Shown here in pieces: positions 33,515 to 45,745 of a DNA stretch of 64,000 nucleotides. The DNA is taken from positions 1,450,001-1,514,000 of the forward strand of contig CM066727.1 in the NCBI GenBank assembly GCA_033961575.1, written 5' to 3'. Numbering within the stretch: position 1 is the stretch's first letter; each line of letters starts with the position of its first letter. The notes under the pieces are model-generated. The model was given only the letters and a program-made list of their open reading frames with translations, was not told the DNA's origin and searched no databases. The position numbers were made by a program, and so were the translations under genes. The stretch comes from Aselliscus stoliczkanus. Its lineage: Eukaryota > Chordata > Mammalia > Chiroptera > Hipposideridae.

Positions 33515-35714
33515 GCGAAGGTTAAAGGAGCTGGTTTGTCTAGCTGTGAGGACACTTAGATTCAGAAGACACAAAATAAGGACCAAACACTGTTATTTGA
33601 AGAAGTCAATTTGTCAGTTGATCTAACTGCAAGATCCAGAAAAAGGCTAAATCTTGAAAAGGACAAATCTAGAGAAAAAGGGATCTTGGCAGGCCCGCTC
33701 TTTGTTGGTTTGTTTTGTTGCCTGACCTCCTGAGGTCATGCTTCTCAAACTGCGGTTAGCTGGAGGTCTTGGTGAAGTGCGGCCCATGCCCAGGTGTGGG
33801 GAGCCTGAGTCTGCGTCTGCACGGCCCAGGTGTGGGCCTCAGTGCCAGGCCCTGGGTGCCCCTGTGTGTCAGAGGCCCCTCGGGCAAGGCGGAGGACGGG
33901 GACATAGTTCCAGGTTACACTGGGCTTTCAGCCACCGTCAGCCCCAACAGAAGTCAGGACAGGGGACAGGGCCGGCTCCGGGAGCCTGTGGGAGGGATCT
34001 CACCTCGCTTCCATCCTGTGGGCTCTGGGGCCCACTGCAGGACATGCGGCAGCGAGAGTCAGCTGCTGGTGCTAGAACTGTCTGTCACAGGTCTGAGGAA
34101 AAGCCAAGGTCAGCTGCCCCATTTGGTAGGCAGAGCACCCCCAGCTCAGTAGTGTTGACTGTTGACATACTTTTTTTTTTTTCGTTTTACTTATTAGATA
34201 GCCTTTGTCAGAAAAATTACCTGATACTTGAAAAAGGCAGTGTTGGGTTTGAAACTTTGCTTGCTTTTTAAAATTATTATTATTGAATGGCTGTTTTATA
34301 ACTTTGTAAGGACAGAGGTGAACTTAGAAAGTTTCTTTCTTCTGGTAGAAATACAAATAGCTTCCAATCAGTGGAAAAGATAGCCAAAAGGTGATGTTTG
34401 ATTGTCCTATTTCTCACTGAGCAGTTTTGTATCCAACACAAAAATCCCAACATTCCTTTACTGAATGGCCTCTGTATACACCGAGATGCTGGTTCAACCT
34501 CATTGGGTCCTTCATTAACTCATCAGCAGAATAAAATCTTTGGTACAGGTTCATTTTATATTTGTATGAAGTTATGATTTTAATATTTAAAAAATTAAAT
34601 GAGACAATGTCTTCTTATGAAATTGTTTTTGAAAATGATTGTTTCAAAAAATCTTGTAACTGGTCCAGAGGCCTTTGTGTGGAGCAGTCACGCTGGACGT
34701 ATACCTGACGCCAGCACAGGCCTTCCTCGCCGCAAGTACGGGCGGGTTGCTCAGGATTATATCTTAGGAATGGTTTAGAGTCACTTCATTGCTAAGAAGA
34801 CGAAGGTCCAGCTGCCCCGACAGGAAGAATGCAGCACAGGAAAGCTCTAGGTTATAACTGACATTGGAGCAGGGTTGATTTGGCGCATCACAAAATGAAA
34901 GGACCCTGTTGTGAAAAGTGACAGGGTGACTCAGTCACTTGAGGGGTTTGGTTTGCACCCCACTAACTTTGTATGTGGCCCCCATTTGGCCCAGATACAT
35001 AAATTTTAAGCAAATCACTGGATTTTGCAACTTAATAAGGTAAGCATTTCTGAAGGATAGAGTCAGGATTCTGAGAAGAAATTAGCAAAGAAAGAAAGCC
35101 TGTGTAAATACCCTCTCGGCTAGTGGGAAATTACAAGGTAAAGGACAGGGGAGCCGGAGTCTAGATTAATAGATTAGGGAATTAGCTGTTGTTTGTCAAC
35201 AGATAGGAAGGCAACGACAAAGGATTGCTAAGCACACAAGTTAATCAAAATGCAAATATTATGCCCTGTTATGTGTTAATAAGTAACAAGGAATTTAGGA
35301 AGACATACAAGGAGTTAACACATGATTATATATTTTCATTAAGTATGCATTCATGACCAAATGTTAATGGGGATTACATGAAAATATCAGGGGAAAGTCA
35401 ATCAGTGATGGTGGATTAAAACTTAAGACTGTAAAATTCGACATCTTTCACAATACTGCTGAGACTATGTAATGTTGGCCACCTGGCTCTCGGAACTGAG
35501 CATTAAATTCATTAACACCTCGAGCAGCGGGACGTGGGGGCTCCCCATGACTGATGCGTGGGTGAGGGGGACAGAGCCCTGCGTCCCCTGTGCCCTAAGC
35601 CCCACTTCACCGAGAGACTCGGGAGCCCTCCTGCCCAGGGCGGATCCGGGGGGCAGGGCTGAGCAGAAGCATGGAGGACATTCCTCTGACCCAATCAGAA
35701 ACAGGGGAGGGGGC
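33515..35714. other. unassigned sequence before the 10-kb array
   Basis: 33738-34271 holds a GC-rich open frame of 177 codons and an overlapping one of 127 codons in another frame. Neither shows a domain, and the longer runs into a poly(T) tract, so both look like chance. 35470-35714 is moderately GC-rich and leads straight into the array. No repeats recognised. Confidence 0.4.
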
Positions 35715-38700
35715 AGCCCCCCACCTACCTAACCAGCCCCCCACCTACCTAACCAGCCCCCTAACCTACCTAACCAGCCCCCTAACCTACCTCACCAGCC
35801 CTCCCTGCCTAACCAGCCCCTCCCTACCTAACCAGCCCCCTAACCTACCTAACCAGCCCCCACCTACCTAACCAGCCCCCCACCTACCTAACCAGCCCCT
35901 CCCTACCTACCTAACCCCCCCCTCCCTACCCAACCAGCCGTCCCTACCTAACCAGCCCCTCCCTGCCTAACCAGCCCCCTAACCTACCTAACCAGCCCTC
36001 CCTACCTAACCAGCCCCTCCCTACCTAACCAGCCCCCTAACCTACCTAACCAGCCCTCCCTGCCTAACCAGCCCCCTAACCTACCTAACCAGCCCTCCCT
36101 GCCTAACCAGCCCTCCCTACCTAACCAGCCCCCTAACCTGCCTAACCAGCCCCCTAACCTACCTAACCAGCCTTCCCTACCTAACCAGCCTTCCCTACCT
36201 AACCAGCCCTCCCTACCTAACCAGCCTTCCCTACCTAACCAGCCCTCCCTGCCTAACCAGCCCCCTAACCTACCTAACCAGCCTTCCCTGCCTAACCAGC
36301 CTTCCCTGCCTAACCAGCCCTCCCTACCTAACCAGCCCCTCCCTACCTAACCAGCCCTCCCTACCTAACCAGCCCTCCCTGCCTCACCCGCCTCCCCTAC
36401 CTAACCAGCCCTCCCTGCCTAACCAGCCCCTCCCTACCTAACCAGCCTTCCCTACCTAACCAGCCCCTCCCTACCTAACCAGCCCCCTAACCTACCTAAG
36501 CAGCCCTCCCTACCTAAGCAGCCCTCCCTACCTAACCAGCCCCTCCCTGCCTAACCAGCCCCCTAACCTACCTAACCAGCCTTCCCTACCTAACCAGCCC
36601 CTCCCTACCTAACCAGCCCCCTAACCTACCTAACCAGCCCCTCCCTACCTAACCAGCCCCCTAACCTACCTAAGCAGCCCTCCCTACCTAACCAGCCCCT
36701 CCCTACCTAACCAGCCCCTCCCTGCCTAACCAGCCCTCCCTACCTAACCAGCCCCTCCCTGCCTAACCAGCCCCCTAACCTACCTAACCAGCCCCCTAAC
36801 CTACCTAACCAGCCCTCCCTGCCTAACCAGCCCTCCCTACCTAACCAGCCCCCTAACCTGCCTAACCAGCCCCTCCCTACCTAACCAGCCCCTCCCTGCC
36901 TAACCAGCCCCCTAACCTACCTAACCAGCCCCTCCCTACCTAACCAGCCCTCCCTACCTAACCAGCCCTCCCTGCCTAACCAGCCCCCCACCTACCTAAC
37001 CAGCCCCTCCCTACCTAACCAGCCCCTCCCTACCTAACCAGCCCCTCCCTACCTAACCAGCCCTCCCTACCTAACCAGCCCTCCCTGCCTAACCAGCCCC
37101 CCACCTACCTAACCAGCCCCTCCCTACCTAACCAGCCCCTCCCTACCTAACCAGCCCCTCCCTACCTAACCAGCCTTCCCTACCTAACCAGCCCCTCCCG
37201 GCCGAACCAGCCCCCGAACCTACCGAACCAGCCTCCTCCCTACCTAACCAGCCCTCCCCTACCTAACCAGCCCTCCCTCCCTACCTAACCAGCCCTCCCT
37301 ACCTAACCCGCCCTCCCTGCCTAACCAGCCCCCACCTACCTAACCAGCCCCCTCCTACCTAACCAGCCTTCCCTACCTAACCAGCCCCTCCCTACCTAAC
37401 CAGCCCCTCCCTACCTAACCAGCCCCTCCCTACCTAACCAGCCCCTCCCTACCTAACCAGCCTTCCCTACCTAACCAGCCCCTCCCTACCTAACCAGCCC
37501 CCTAACCTACCTAACCAGCCCCTCCCTACCTAACCAGCCCCTCCCTACCTAACCAGCCCTCCCTACCTAACCAGCCCTCCCTGCCTAACCAGCCCCCCAC
37601 CTACCTAACCAGCCCCTCCCTACCTAACCAGCCTTCCCTACCTAACCAGCCCCTCCCTGCCTAACCAGCCCCCTAACCTACCTAACCAGCCCTCCCTACC
37701 TAACCAGCCCTCCCTGCCTAACCAGCCCCCTAACCTACCTAACCAGCCCCTCCCTGCCTAACCAGCCCCTCCCTACCTAACCAGCCCCTCCCTACCTAAC
37801 CAGCCTTCCCTACCTAACCAGCCCCTCCCTACCTAACCAGCCCCTCCCTACCTAACCAGCCTTCCCTACCTAACCAGCCCTCCCTACCTAACCAGCCCTC
37901 CCTGCCTAACCAGCCCCCTAACCTACCTAACCAGCCCTCCCTACCTAACCAGCCCTCCCTGCCTAACCAGCCCCCTAACCTACCTAACCAGCCCTCCCTA
38001 CCTAACCAGCCCTCCCTGCCTAACCAGCCCCCTAACCTACCTAACCAGCCCTCCCTACCTAACCAGCCCTCCCTGCCTAACCAACCCCTCCCTACCTAAC
38101 CAGCCCCCTAACCTACCTAACCAACCCCCACCTACCTAACCAGCCCCCCACCTACCTAACCAGCCCCTCCCTACCTAACCAGCCCCTCCCTACCTAACCA
38201 GCCTGCCCTGCCTAACCAGCCCCCTAACCTACCTAACCAGCCCTCCCTACCTAACCAGCCCTCCCTGCCTAACCAGCCCCCTAACCTACCTAACCAGCCC
38301 TCCCTGCCTAACCAGCCTTCCCTACCTAACCAGCCCTCCCTGCCTAACCAGCCCTCCCTACCTAACCAGCCCCCTAACCTACCTAACCAGCCCCTCCCTG
38401 CCTAACCAGCCCCCTAACCTACCTAACCAGCCTTCCCTACCTAACCAGCCCCTCCCTGCCTAACCAGCCCCTAACCTACCTAACCCGCCCCCACCGACCT
38501 AACCAGCCCCCCACCTACCTAACCAGCCCCCCACCTACCTAACCAGCCCCTCCCTACCTAACCAGCCCTCCCTGCCTAACCAGCCCCCTAACCTACCTAA
38601 CCAGCCCTCCCTACCTAACCAGCCCTCCCTACCTAACCAGCCCTCCCTGCCTAACCAGCCCCCTAACCTACCTAACCAGCCCTCCCAACCTTACCAGCCC

Positions 38701-41700
38701 TCCCTACCTAACCAGCCTCCCTACCTAACCAGCCCTCCCTAACCTACCTAAGCAGCCCTCCCGGCCTAACCAGCCCCCTAACCTACCTAACCAGCCCTCC
38801 CTACCTAACCAGCCCCTCCCTACCGAACCCGCCCTCCCTGCCTAACCAGCCCCTCCCTACCTAACCAGCCCTCCCTACCTAACCAGCCCTCCCTACCTAA
38901 CCAGCCCCCTAACCTACCTAACCAGCCCCTCCCTACCTAACCAGCCCCCTAACCTACCTAACCAGCCCCCACCTACCTAACCAGCCCCCCACCTACCTAA
39001 CCAGCCCCTCCCTACCTAACCAGCCCCTCCCTACCTAACCAGCCCCCCACCTACCTAACCAGCCTTCCCTACCTAACCAGCCCTCCCTGCCTAACCAGCC
39101 CCCTAACCTACCTAAGCAGCCCTCCCTACCTAACCAGCCCCTCCCTACCTAACCAGCCCCTCCCTACCTAACCAGCCCTCCCTCCTAACCTACCTAACCA
39201 GCCTTCCCTACCTAACCAGCCCCCTAACCTACCTAACCAGCCCTCCCTACCTAACCAGCCCTCCCTACCTAACCAGCCCTCCCTACCTAACCAGCCCCTA
39301 ACCTACCTAACCAGCCCCTCCCTGCCTAACCCGCCCCCTAACCCACCTCAGCAGCCCTCCCTACCTAACCAGCCCCTCCCTACCTAACCAGCCCCTCCCT
39401 ACCTAACCAGCCCCTCCCTACCTAACCAGCCTTCCCTACCTAACCAGCCTCCTCTCCCTGCCTAACCAGCCCCCTAACCTACCTAACCAGCCCTCCCTAC
39501 CTAACCAGCCTTCCCTACCTAACCAGCCCCTCCCTACCTAACCAGCCCCTCCCTACCTAACCAGCCCTCCCTACCTAACCAGCCCCTCCCTACCTAACCA
39601 GCCCTCCCTACCTAACCAGCCCTCCCTGCCTAACCAGCCTTCCCTACCTAACCAGCCCTCCCTACCTAACCAGCCCTCCCTACCTAACCAGCCCTCCCTA
39701 CCTAACCAGCCCTCCCTGCCTAACCAGCCCCCTAACCTACCTAACCAGCCCCTCCCTGCCTAACCAGCTCCCTCCCTACCTAACCAGCCCTCCCTACCTA
39801 ACCAGCCCCTCCCTACCTAACCAGCCCCTAACCTGCCTAACCAGCCCTCCCTGCCTAACCAGCCCCTCCCTGCCTAACCAGCCCCCTAACCTACCTAACC
39901 AGCCCTCCCTACCTAACCAGCCCTCCCTACCTAACCAGCCCTCCCTGCCTAACCAGCCCCCTAACCTACCTAACCAGCCCTCCCTACCTAACCAGCCTTC
40001 CCTACCTAACCAGCCCTCCCTACCTAACCAGCCTTCCCTACCTAACCAGCCCTCCCTGCCTAACCAGCCTTCCCTACCTAACCAGCCCCTCCCTACCTAA
40101 CCAGCCCTCCCTACCTAACCAGCCCTCCCTACCTAACCAGCCCTCCCTGCCTAACCAGCCCCCTAACCTACCTAACCAGCCCTCCCTGCCTAACCAGCCT
40201 TCCCTACCTAACCAGCCCTCCCTACCTAACCAGCCCCCTAACCTACCTAAGCAGCCCTCCCTACCTAACCAGCCCCCTAACCAACCTAACCAGCCCTCCC
40301 TACCTAACCAGCCCTCCCTACCTAACCAGCCCTCCCTACCTAACCAGCCCCTCCCTACCTAACCAGCCCTCCCTACCTAACCAGCCCAGCCCTGCCTAAC
40401 CAGCCCCTAACCTACCTAACCAGCCCTCCCTACCTAACCAGCCCTCCCTGCCTAACCAGCCCCTAACCTGCCTAACCAGCCTTCCCTACCTAACCAGCCT
40501 TCCCTACCTAACCAGCCCCTCCCTACCTAACCAGCCTTCCCTACCTAACCAGCCCTCCCTGCCTAACCAGCCCTCCCTACCTAACCAGCCCCCTAACCTA
40601 CCTAACCAGCCCTCCCTACCTAACCAGCCCTCCCTGCCTAACCAGCCCCCTAACCTACCTAAGCAGCCCTCCCTACCTAACCAGCCCCTCCCTACCTAAC
40701 CAGCCCCTCCCTACCTAACCAGCCCCTCCCTGCCTAACCAGCCCCCTAACCTACCTAACCAGCCCTCCCTACCTAACCAGCCCTCCCTGCCTAACCAGCC
40801 CCCTAACCTACCTAACCAGCCCTCCCTACCTAACCAGCCCTCCCTACCTAACCAGCCCCTAACCAGCCCCCTAACCTACCTAACCAGCCCCCTAACCTAC
40901 CTAACCAGCCCTCCCTACCTAACCAGCCCCCTAACCTACCTAACCAGCCCTCCCTGCCTACCTAACCAGCCCTCCCTACCTAACCAGCCCCTAACCTACC
41001 TAACCAGCCCTCCCTACCTAACCAGCCCCTAACCCTGCCTAACCAGCCCCTAACCTACCTAACCAGCCTAACCAGCCCCCTAACCTACCTAACCAGCCCT
41101 CCCTGCCTAACCAGCCCCCTAACCTACCTAACCAGCCCTCCCTACCTAACCAGCCTTCCCTACCTAACCAGCCCTCCCTACCTAACCAGCCTTCCCTACC
41201 TAACCAGCCCTCCCTGCCTAACCAGCCCCCTAACCTACCTAACCAGCCTTCCCTACCTAACCAGCCCCTCCCTACCTAACCAGCCCCCTAACCTACCTAA
41301 CCAGCCCTCCCTACCTAACCAGCCCCCTAACCTACCTAACCAGCCCCTCCCTGCCTAACCAGCCCCCAAACCTACCTAACCAGCCCTCCCTGCCTAACCA
41401 GCCCCCTAACCTACCTAACCAGCCTTCCCTACCTAACCAGCCCCTCCCTACCTAACCAGCCCCTAACCTACCTAACCAGCCCCCTAACCTACCTACCCAG
41501 CCCTCCCTGCCTAACCAGCCCCCTAACCTACCTAACCAGCCCTCCCTACCTAACCAGCCCTCCCTGCCTAACCAGCCCCCTAACCTGCCTAACCAGCCCC
41601 CTAACCTACCTAACCAGCCTTCCCTACCTAACCAGCCCTCCCTGCCTAACCAGCCCCCTAACCTACCTAACCAGCCCCCTAACCTGCCTAACCAGCCCGC

Positions 41701-44700
41701 CCTGCCTCACCAGCCCCTAACCTACCTAACCAGCCCTCCCTACCTAACCAGCCCTCCCTACCTAACCAGCCCCCTAACCTACCTAACCAGCCCTCCCTAC
41801 CTAACCAGCCCCCTAACCTACCTAACCAGCCCTCCCTACCTAACCAGCCCCCTAACCTACCTAACCAGCCCTCCCTACCTAACCCGCCCACCCTACCTAA
41901 CCAGCCCCCTAACCTACCTAACCAGCCCTCCCTACCTAACCAGCCCCCTAACCTACCTAACCAGCCCCCTAACCTACCTAACCAGCCCTCCCTGCCTAAC
42001 CAGCCCCCTAACCTACCTAACCAGCCCCCTAACCTACCTAACCAGCCCTCCCTACCTAACCAGCCCTCCCTGCCAAACCAGCCCCCTAACCAACCTAACC
42101 AGCCCTCCCTGCCTAACCCGCCCCTTAACCTACCTAAGCAGCCCCCTAACCTACCTAACCAGCCCTCCCTGCCTAACCAGCCCCCTAACCTACCTAACCA
42201 GCCCTCCCTGCCTAACCAGCCCTCCCTGCCTAACCAGCCCCCTAACCTACCTAACCAGCCCTCCCTGCCTAACCAGCCCCCTAACCTACCTAAGCAGCCC
42301 TCCCTACCTAACCAGCCCCTCCCTGCCTAACCAGCCCCCTAACCTACCTAACCAGCCCTCCCTGCCTAACCAGCCCCCTAACCTACCTAACCAGCCCTCC
42401 CTACCTAACCAGCTCCCTAACCTACCTAACCAGCCCCTAACCTACCTAACCAGCCCTCCCTAACCTACCTAACCAGCCCCCCTACCTAACCAGCCCCTAC
42501 CTAACCAGCTCCTCCCTACCTAACCAGCCCCTCCCTGCCTAACCAGCCCCTAACCTGCCTAACCAGCCCTCCCTACCTAACCAGCCCTCCCTGCCTAACC
42601 AGCCCCTAACCTACCTAACCAGCCCCCTACCCTACCTAACCAGCCCTCCCTGCCTAACCAGCCCCCTAACCTACCTAACCAGCCCCCTAACCTACCTAAC
42701 CAGCCCCCTACCCTACCTAACCAGCCCCCTAACCTACCTAACCAGCCCCCTAACCTACCTAACCAGCCCCTCCCTACCTAACCAGCCCCTCCCTACCTAA
42801 CCATCCCTCACTACCTAACCAGCCATCCCTACCTAACCAGCCTAACCAGCTTCCTACCTAACCAGCCCCTAACCTACCTAACCAGCCCTCCTACCTAACC
42901 AGCTTGCCTAACCAGCCCCTAACCTACCTAACCAGCCCTCCCTGCCTAACCAGCCCTCCCCTACCTAACCAGCCCCTAACCCTACCTAACCAGCCCCTCC
43001 TACCTAACCAGCCCCCTAACCTACCTAACCAGCCCTCCCTACCTAACCAGCCCTCCCTGCCTAACCAGCCCCCTAACCTACCTAACCAGCCCTCCCTACC
43101 TAACCAGCCCTCCCTGCCTAACCAGCCCCCTAACCTACCTAACCAGCCCTCCCTGCCTAACCAGCCCCCTAACCTGCCTAACCAGCCCCCTAACCTACCT
43201 AACCAGCCCTCCCTGCCTAACCAGCCCCCTAACCTACCTAACCAGCCCCCTAACCTACCTAACCAGCCCCCTAACCTACCTAACCAGCCCTCCCTACCTA
43301 ACCAGCCCTCCCTGCCTAACCAGCCCCCTAACCTACCTAACCAGCCCCTCCCTGCCTAACCAGCCCCTCCCTACCTAACCAGCCTTCCCTACCTAACCAG
43401 CCCCTCCCTGCCTAACCAGCCCCCTAACCTACCTAACCAGCCCTCCCTACCTAACCAGCGGCCTAACCTACCAAACCAGCCCTCCCTACCTAACCAGCCC
43501 CCTAACCTACCTAACCAGCCCCTCCCTACCTAACCAGCCCTCCCTGCCTAACCAGCCCCTCCCTACCTAACCAGCCCCCTAACCTACCTAACCAGCCCTC
43601 CCTGCCTAACCAGCCCCCTAACCTACCTAACCAGCCCTCCCTACCTAACCAGCCCCCTAACCTGCCTAACCAGCCCCTAACCTACCTAACCACCCCTCCC
43701 TGCCTAACCATCCCCCGAACCTGCCTAACCAGCCGCCTAAGCTACCTAACCAGCCCCCTTACCTACCTAACCAGCCCCCTAACCTACCTAACCAGCCCCT
43801 AACCTACCTAACCAGCCCCTAACCTACCTAACCAGCCCCTCCCTGCCTAACCAGCCCCCTAACCTACCTAACCAGCCCTCCCTGCCTAACCAGCCCCCTA
43901 ACCTACCTAACCAGCCCACTAACCTACCTAACCAGCCCTCCCTGCCTAACCAGCCCTCTAACCTACCTAACCAGCCCTCCCTGCCTAACCAGCCCTCCCT
44001 ACCTAACCAGCCCTCCCTGCCTAACCAGCCCCCTAACCTACCTAACCAGCCCCTAACCTGCCTAACCAGCCCCTAACCTACCTAACCAGCCCCCTAACCT
44101 ACCTAACCAGCCCTCCCTGCCTAACCAGCCCCCTAACCTACCTAACCAGCCCTCCCTGCCTAACCAGCCCCCTAACCTACCTAACCAGCCCTCCCTGCCT
44201 AACCAGCCCCCTAACCTACCTAACCAGCCCCCTAACCTACCTAACCAGCCCTCCCTGCCTAACCAGCCCCTCCCTGCCTAACCAGCCCCTAACCTACCTA
44301 ACCAGCCCCTCCCTTCCTAACCAGCCCCCTAACCTACCTAACCAGCCCTCCCTGCCTAACCAGCCCCCTAACCTACCTAACCCGCCCTCCCTACCTCACC
44401 AGCCCCCGACCCTGCCTAACCAGCCCCCTAACCTGCCTAACCAGCCCTCCCTACCTAACCAGCCCCCTAACCTGCCTAACCAGCCCCCTAACCTACCTAA
44501 CCAGCCCTCCCTGCCTAACCAGCCCCCTAACCTACCTAACCAGCCCTCCCTGCCTAACCAGCCCCCTAACCTGCCTAACCAGCCCCCTAACCTACCTAAC
44601 CAGCCCTCCCTGCCTAACCAGCCCTCTAACCTACCTAACCAGCCCCTAACCTACCTAACCAGCCCCTAACCTACCTAACCAGCCCTCCTCCCTCCTACCT

Positions 44701-45745
44701 AACCAGCCCCCCACCCTACCTACCCAGCCCTCCCTGCAGACCCAGCCCCCGAACCTACCTAACCAGCCTTCCCTACCTAACCAGCCCTCCCTGCCTAACC
44801 AGCCCCCTAACCTACCTAACCAGCCCTCCCTGCCTAACCAGCCCCCTAACCTGCCTAACCAGCCCCCTAACCTACCTAACCAGCCCCCTAACCTACCTAA
44901 CCAGCCCCCTAACCTACCTAACCAGCCCCCTAACCTACCTAACCAGCCCCCTAACCTGCCTAACCTGCCCCCTAACCTACCTAACCAGCCCCCTCACCTG
45001 CCTAACCAGCCCCCTAACCTACCTAACCAGCCCCCTAACCTACCTAACCAGCCCTCCCTGCCTAACCAGCCCTCTACCCTACCGAACCAGCCCTCCCTGC
45101 CTAACCAGCCCCTAACCTGCCTAACCAGCCCCCTAACCTACCTAACCAGCCCCCTAACCTGCCTAACCCGCCCCCGAACCTACCTAACCAGCCGACCCTG
45201 CCTAACCAGCCCTCCCTAACCTGCCTAACCAGCCCCTAACCTGCCTAACCAGCCCCCTAACCTACCTAACCAGCCTCCCTACCTGCCTAACCAGCCCCCT
45301 AACCTGCCTAACCAGCCCCTAACCTGCCTAACCAGCCCCTAACCTGCCTAACCAGCCCCCTAACCTGCCTAACCAGCCCCCTAACCTACCTAACCAGCCT
45401 TCCCTGCCTAACCAGCCCTCCCTGCCTAACCAGCCCCCTAACCTGCCTAACCAGCCCCCTAACCTACCTAACCAGCCCTCCCTGCCTAACCAGCCCTCCC
45501 TGCCTAACCAGCCCCCTAACCTGCCTAACCAGCCCCCTAACCTACCTAACCAGCCCTCCCTGCCTAACCAGCCCCCTAACCTGCCTAACCAGCCCCCTAA
45601 CCTGCCTAACCAGCCCCCTAACCTACCTAACCAGCCCTCCCTGCCTCACCAGCCCCCTAACCTGCCTAACCAGCCCCCTAACCTGCCTAACCAGCCCCCT
45701 AACCTGCCTAACCAGCCCCCTAACCTACCTAAGCAGCCCTCCCTA
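35715..45745 (+). repeat. 10-kb satellite-like array of an 18-21-bp C-rich unit
   Basis: About 10.03 kb of uninterrupted tandem repeats. All units share AACCAGCCC and CCT(A/G)CCT. The common versions are 18 bp (AACCAGCCCTCCCTACCT), 19 bp (one extra C), 20 bp (with CCCACC) and 21 bp, which contains CCCCCTAACCTACCT. There are on the order of 500 units. G occurs on the plus strand almost only in CAGCC and in CTGCC variants, so strand asymmetry is extreme. Single telomere-type CCCTAA hexamers occur in the 21-bp units. Borders are sharp: 'gagggggcagcccccc' on the left and 'ccctccctacgcccttgag' on the right. The open frames inside are artefacts of unit lengths divisible by three. Confidence 0.98.

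Noticed and set aside
33738..34271. 177-codon GC-rich open frame
   Set aside because: A second frame is open over the same DNA, translation ends in a poly(T) tract, and no domain is visible.
35715..45745. CRISPR array
   Set aside because: There are no unique spacers between conserved repeats. The units are contiguous variants of one motif in a mammalian genome.
35715..45745. True telomere
   Set aside because: Tandem TTAGGG is absent. Only single hexamers lie inside a longer unrelated unit.
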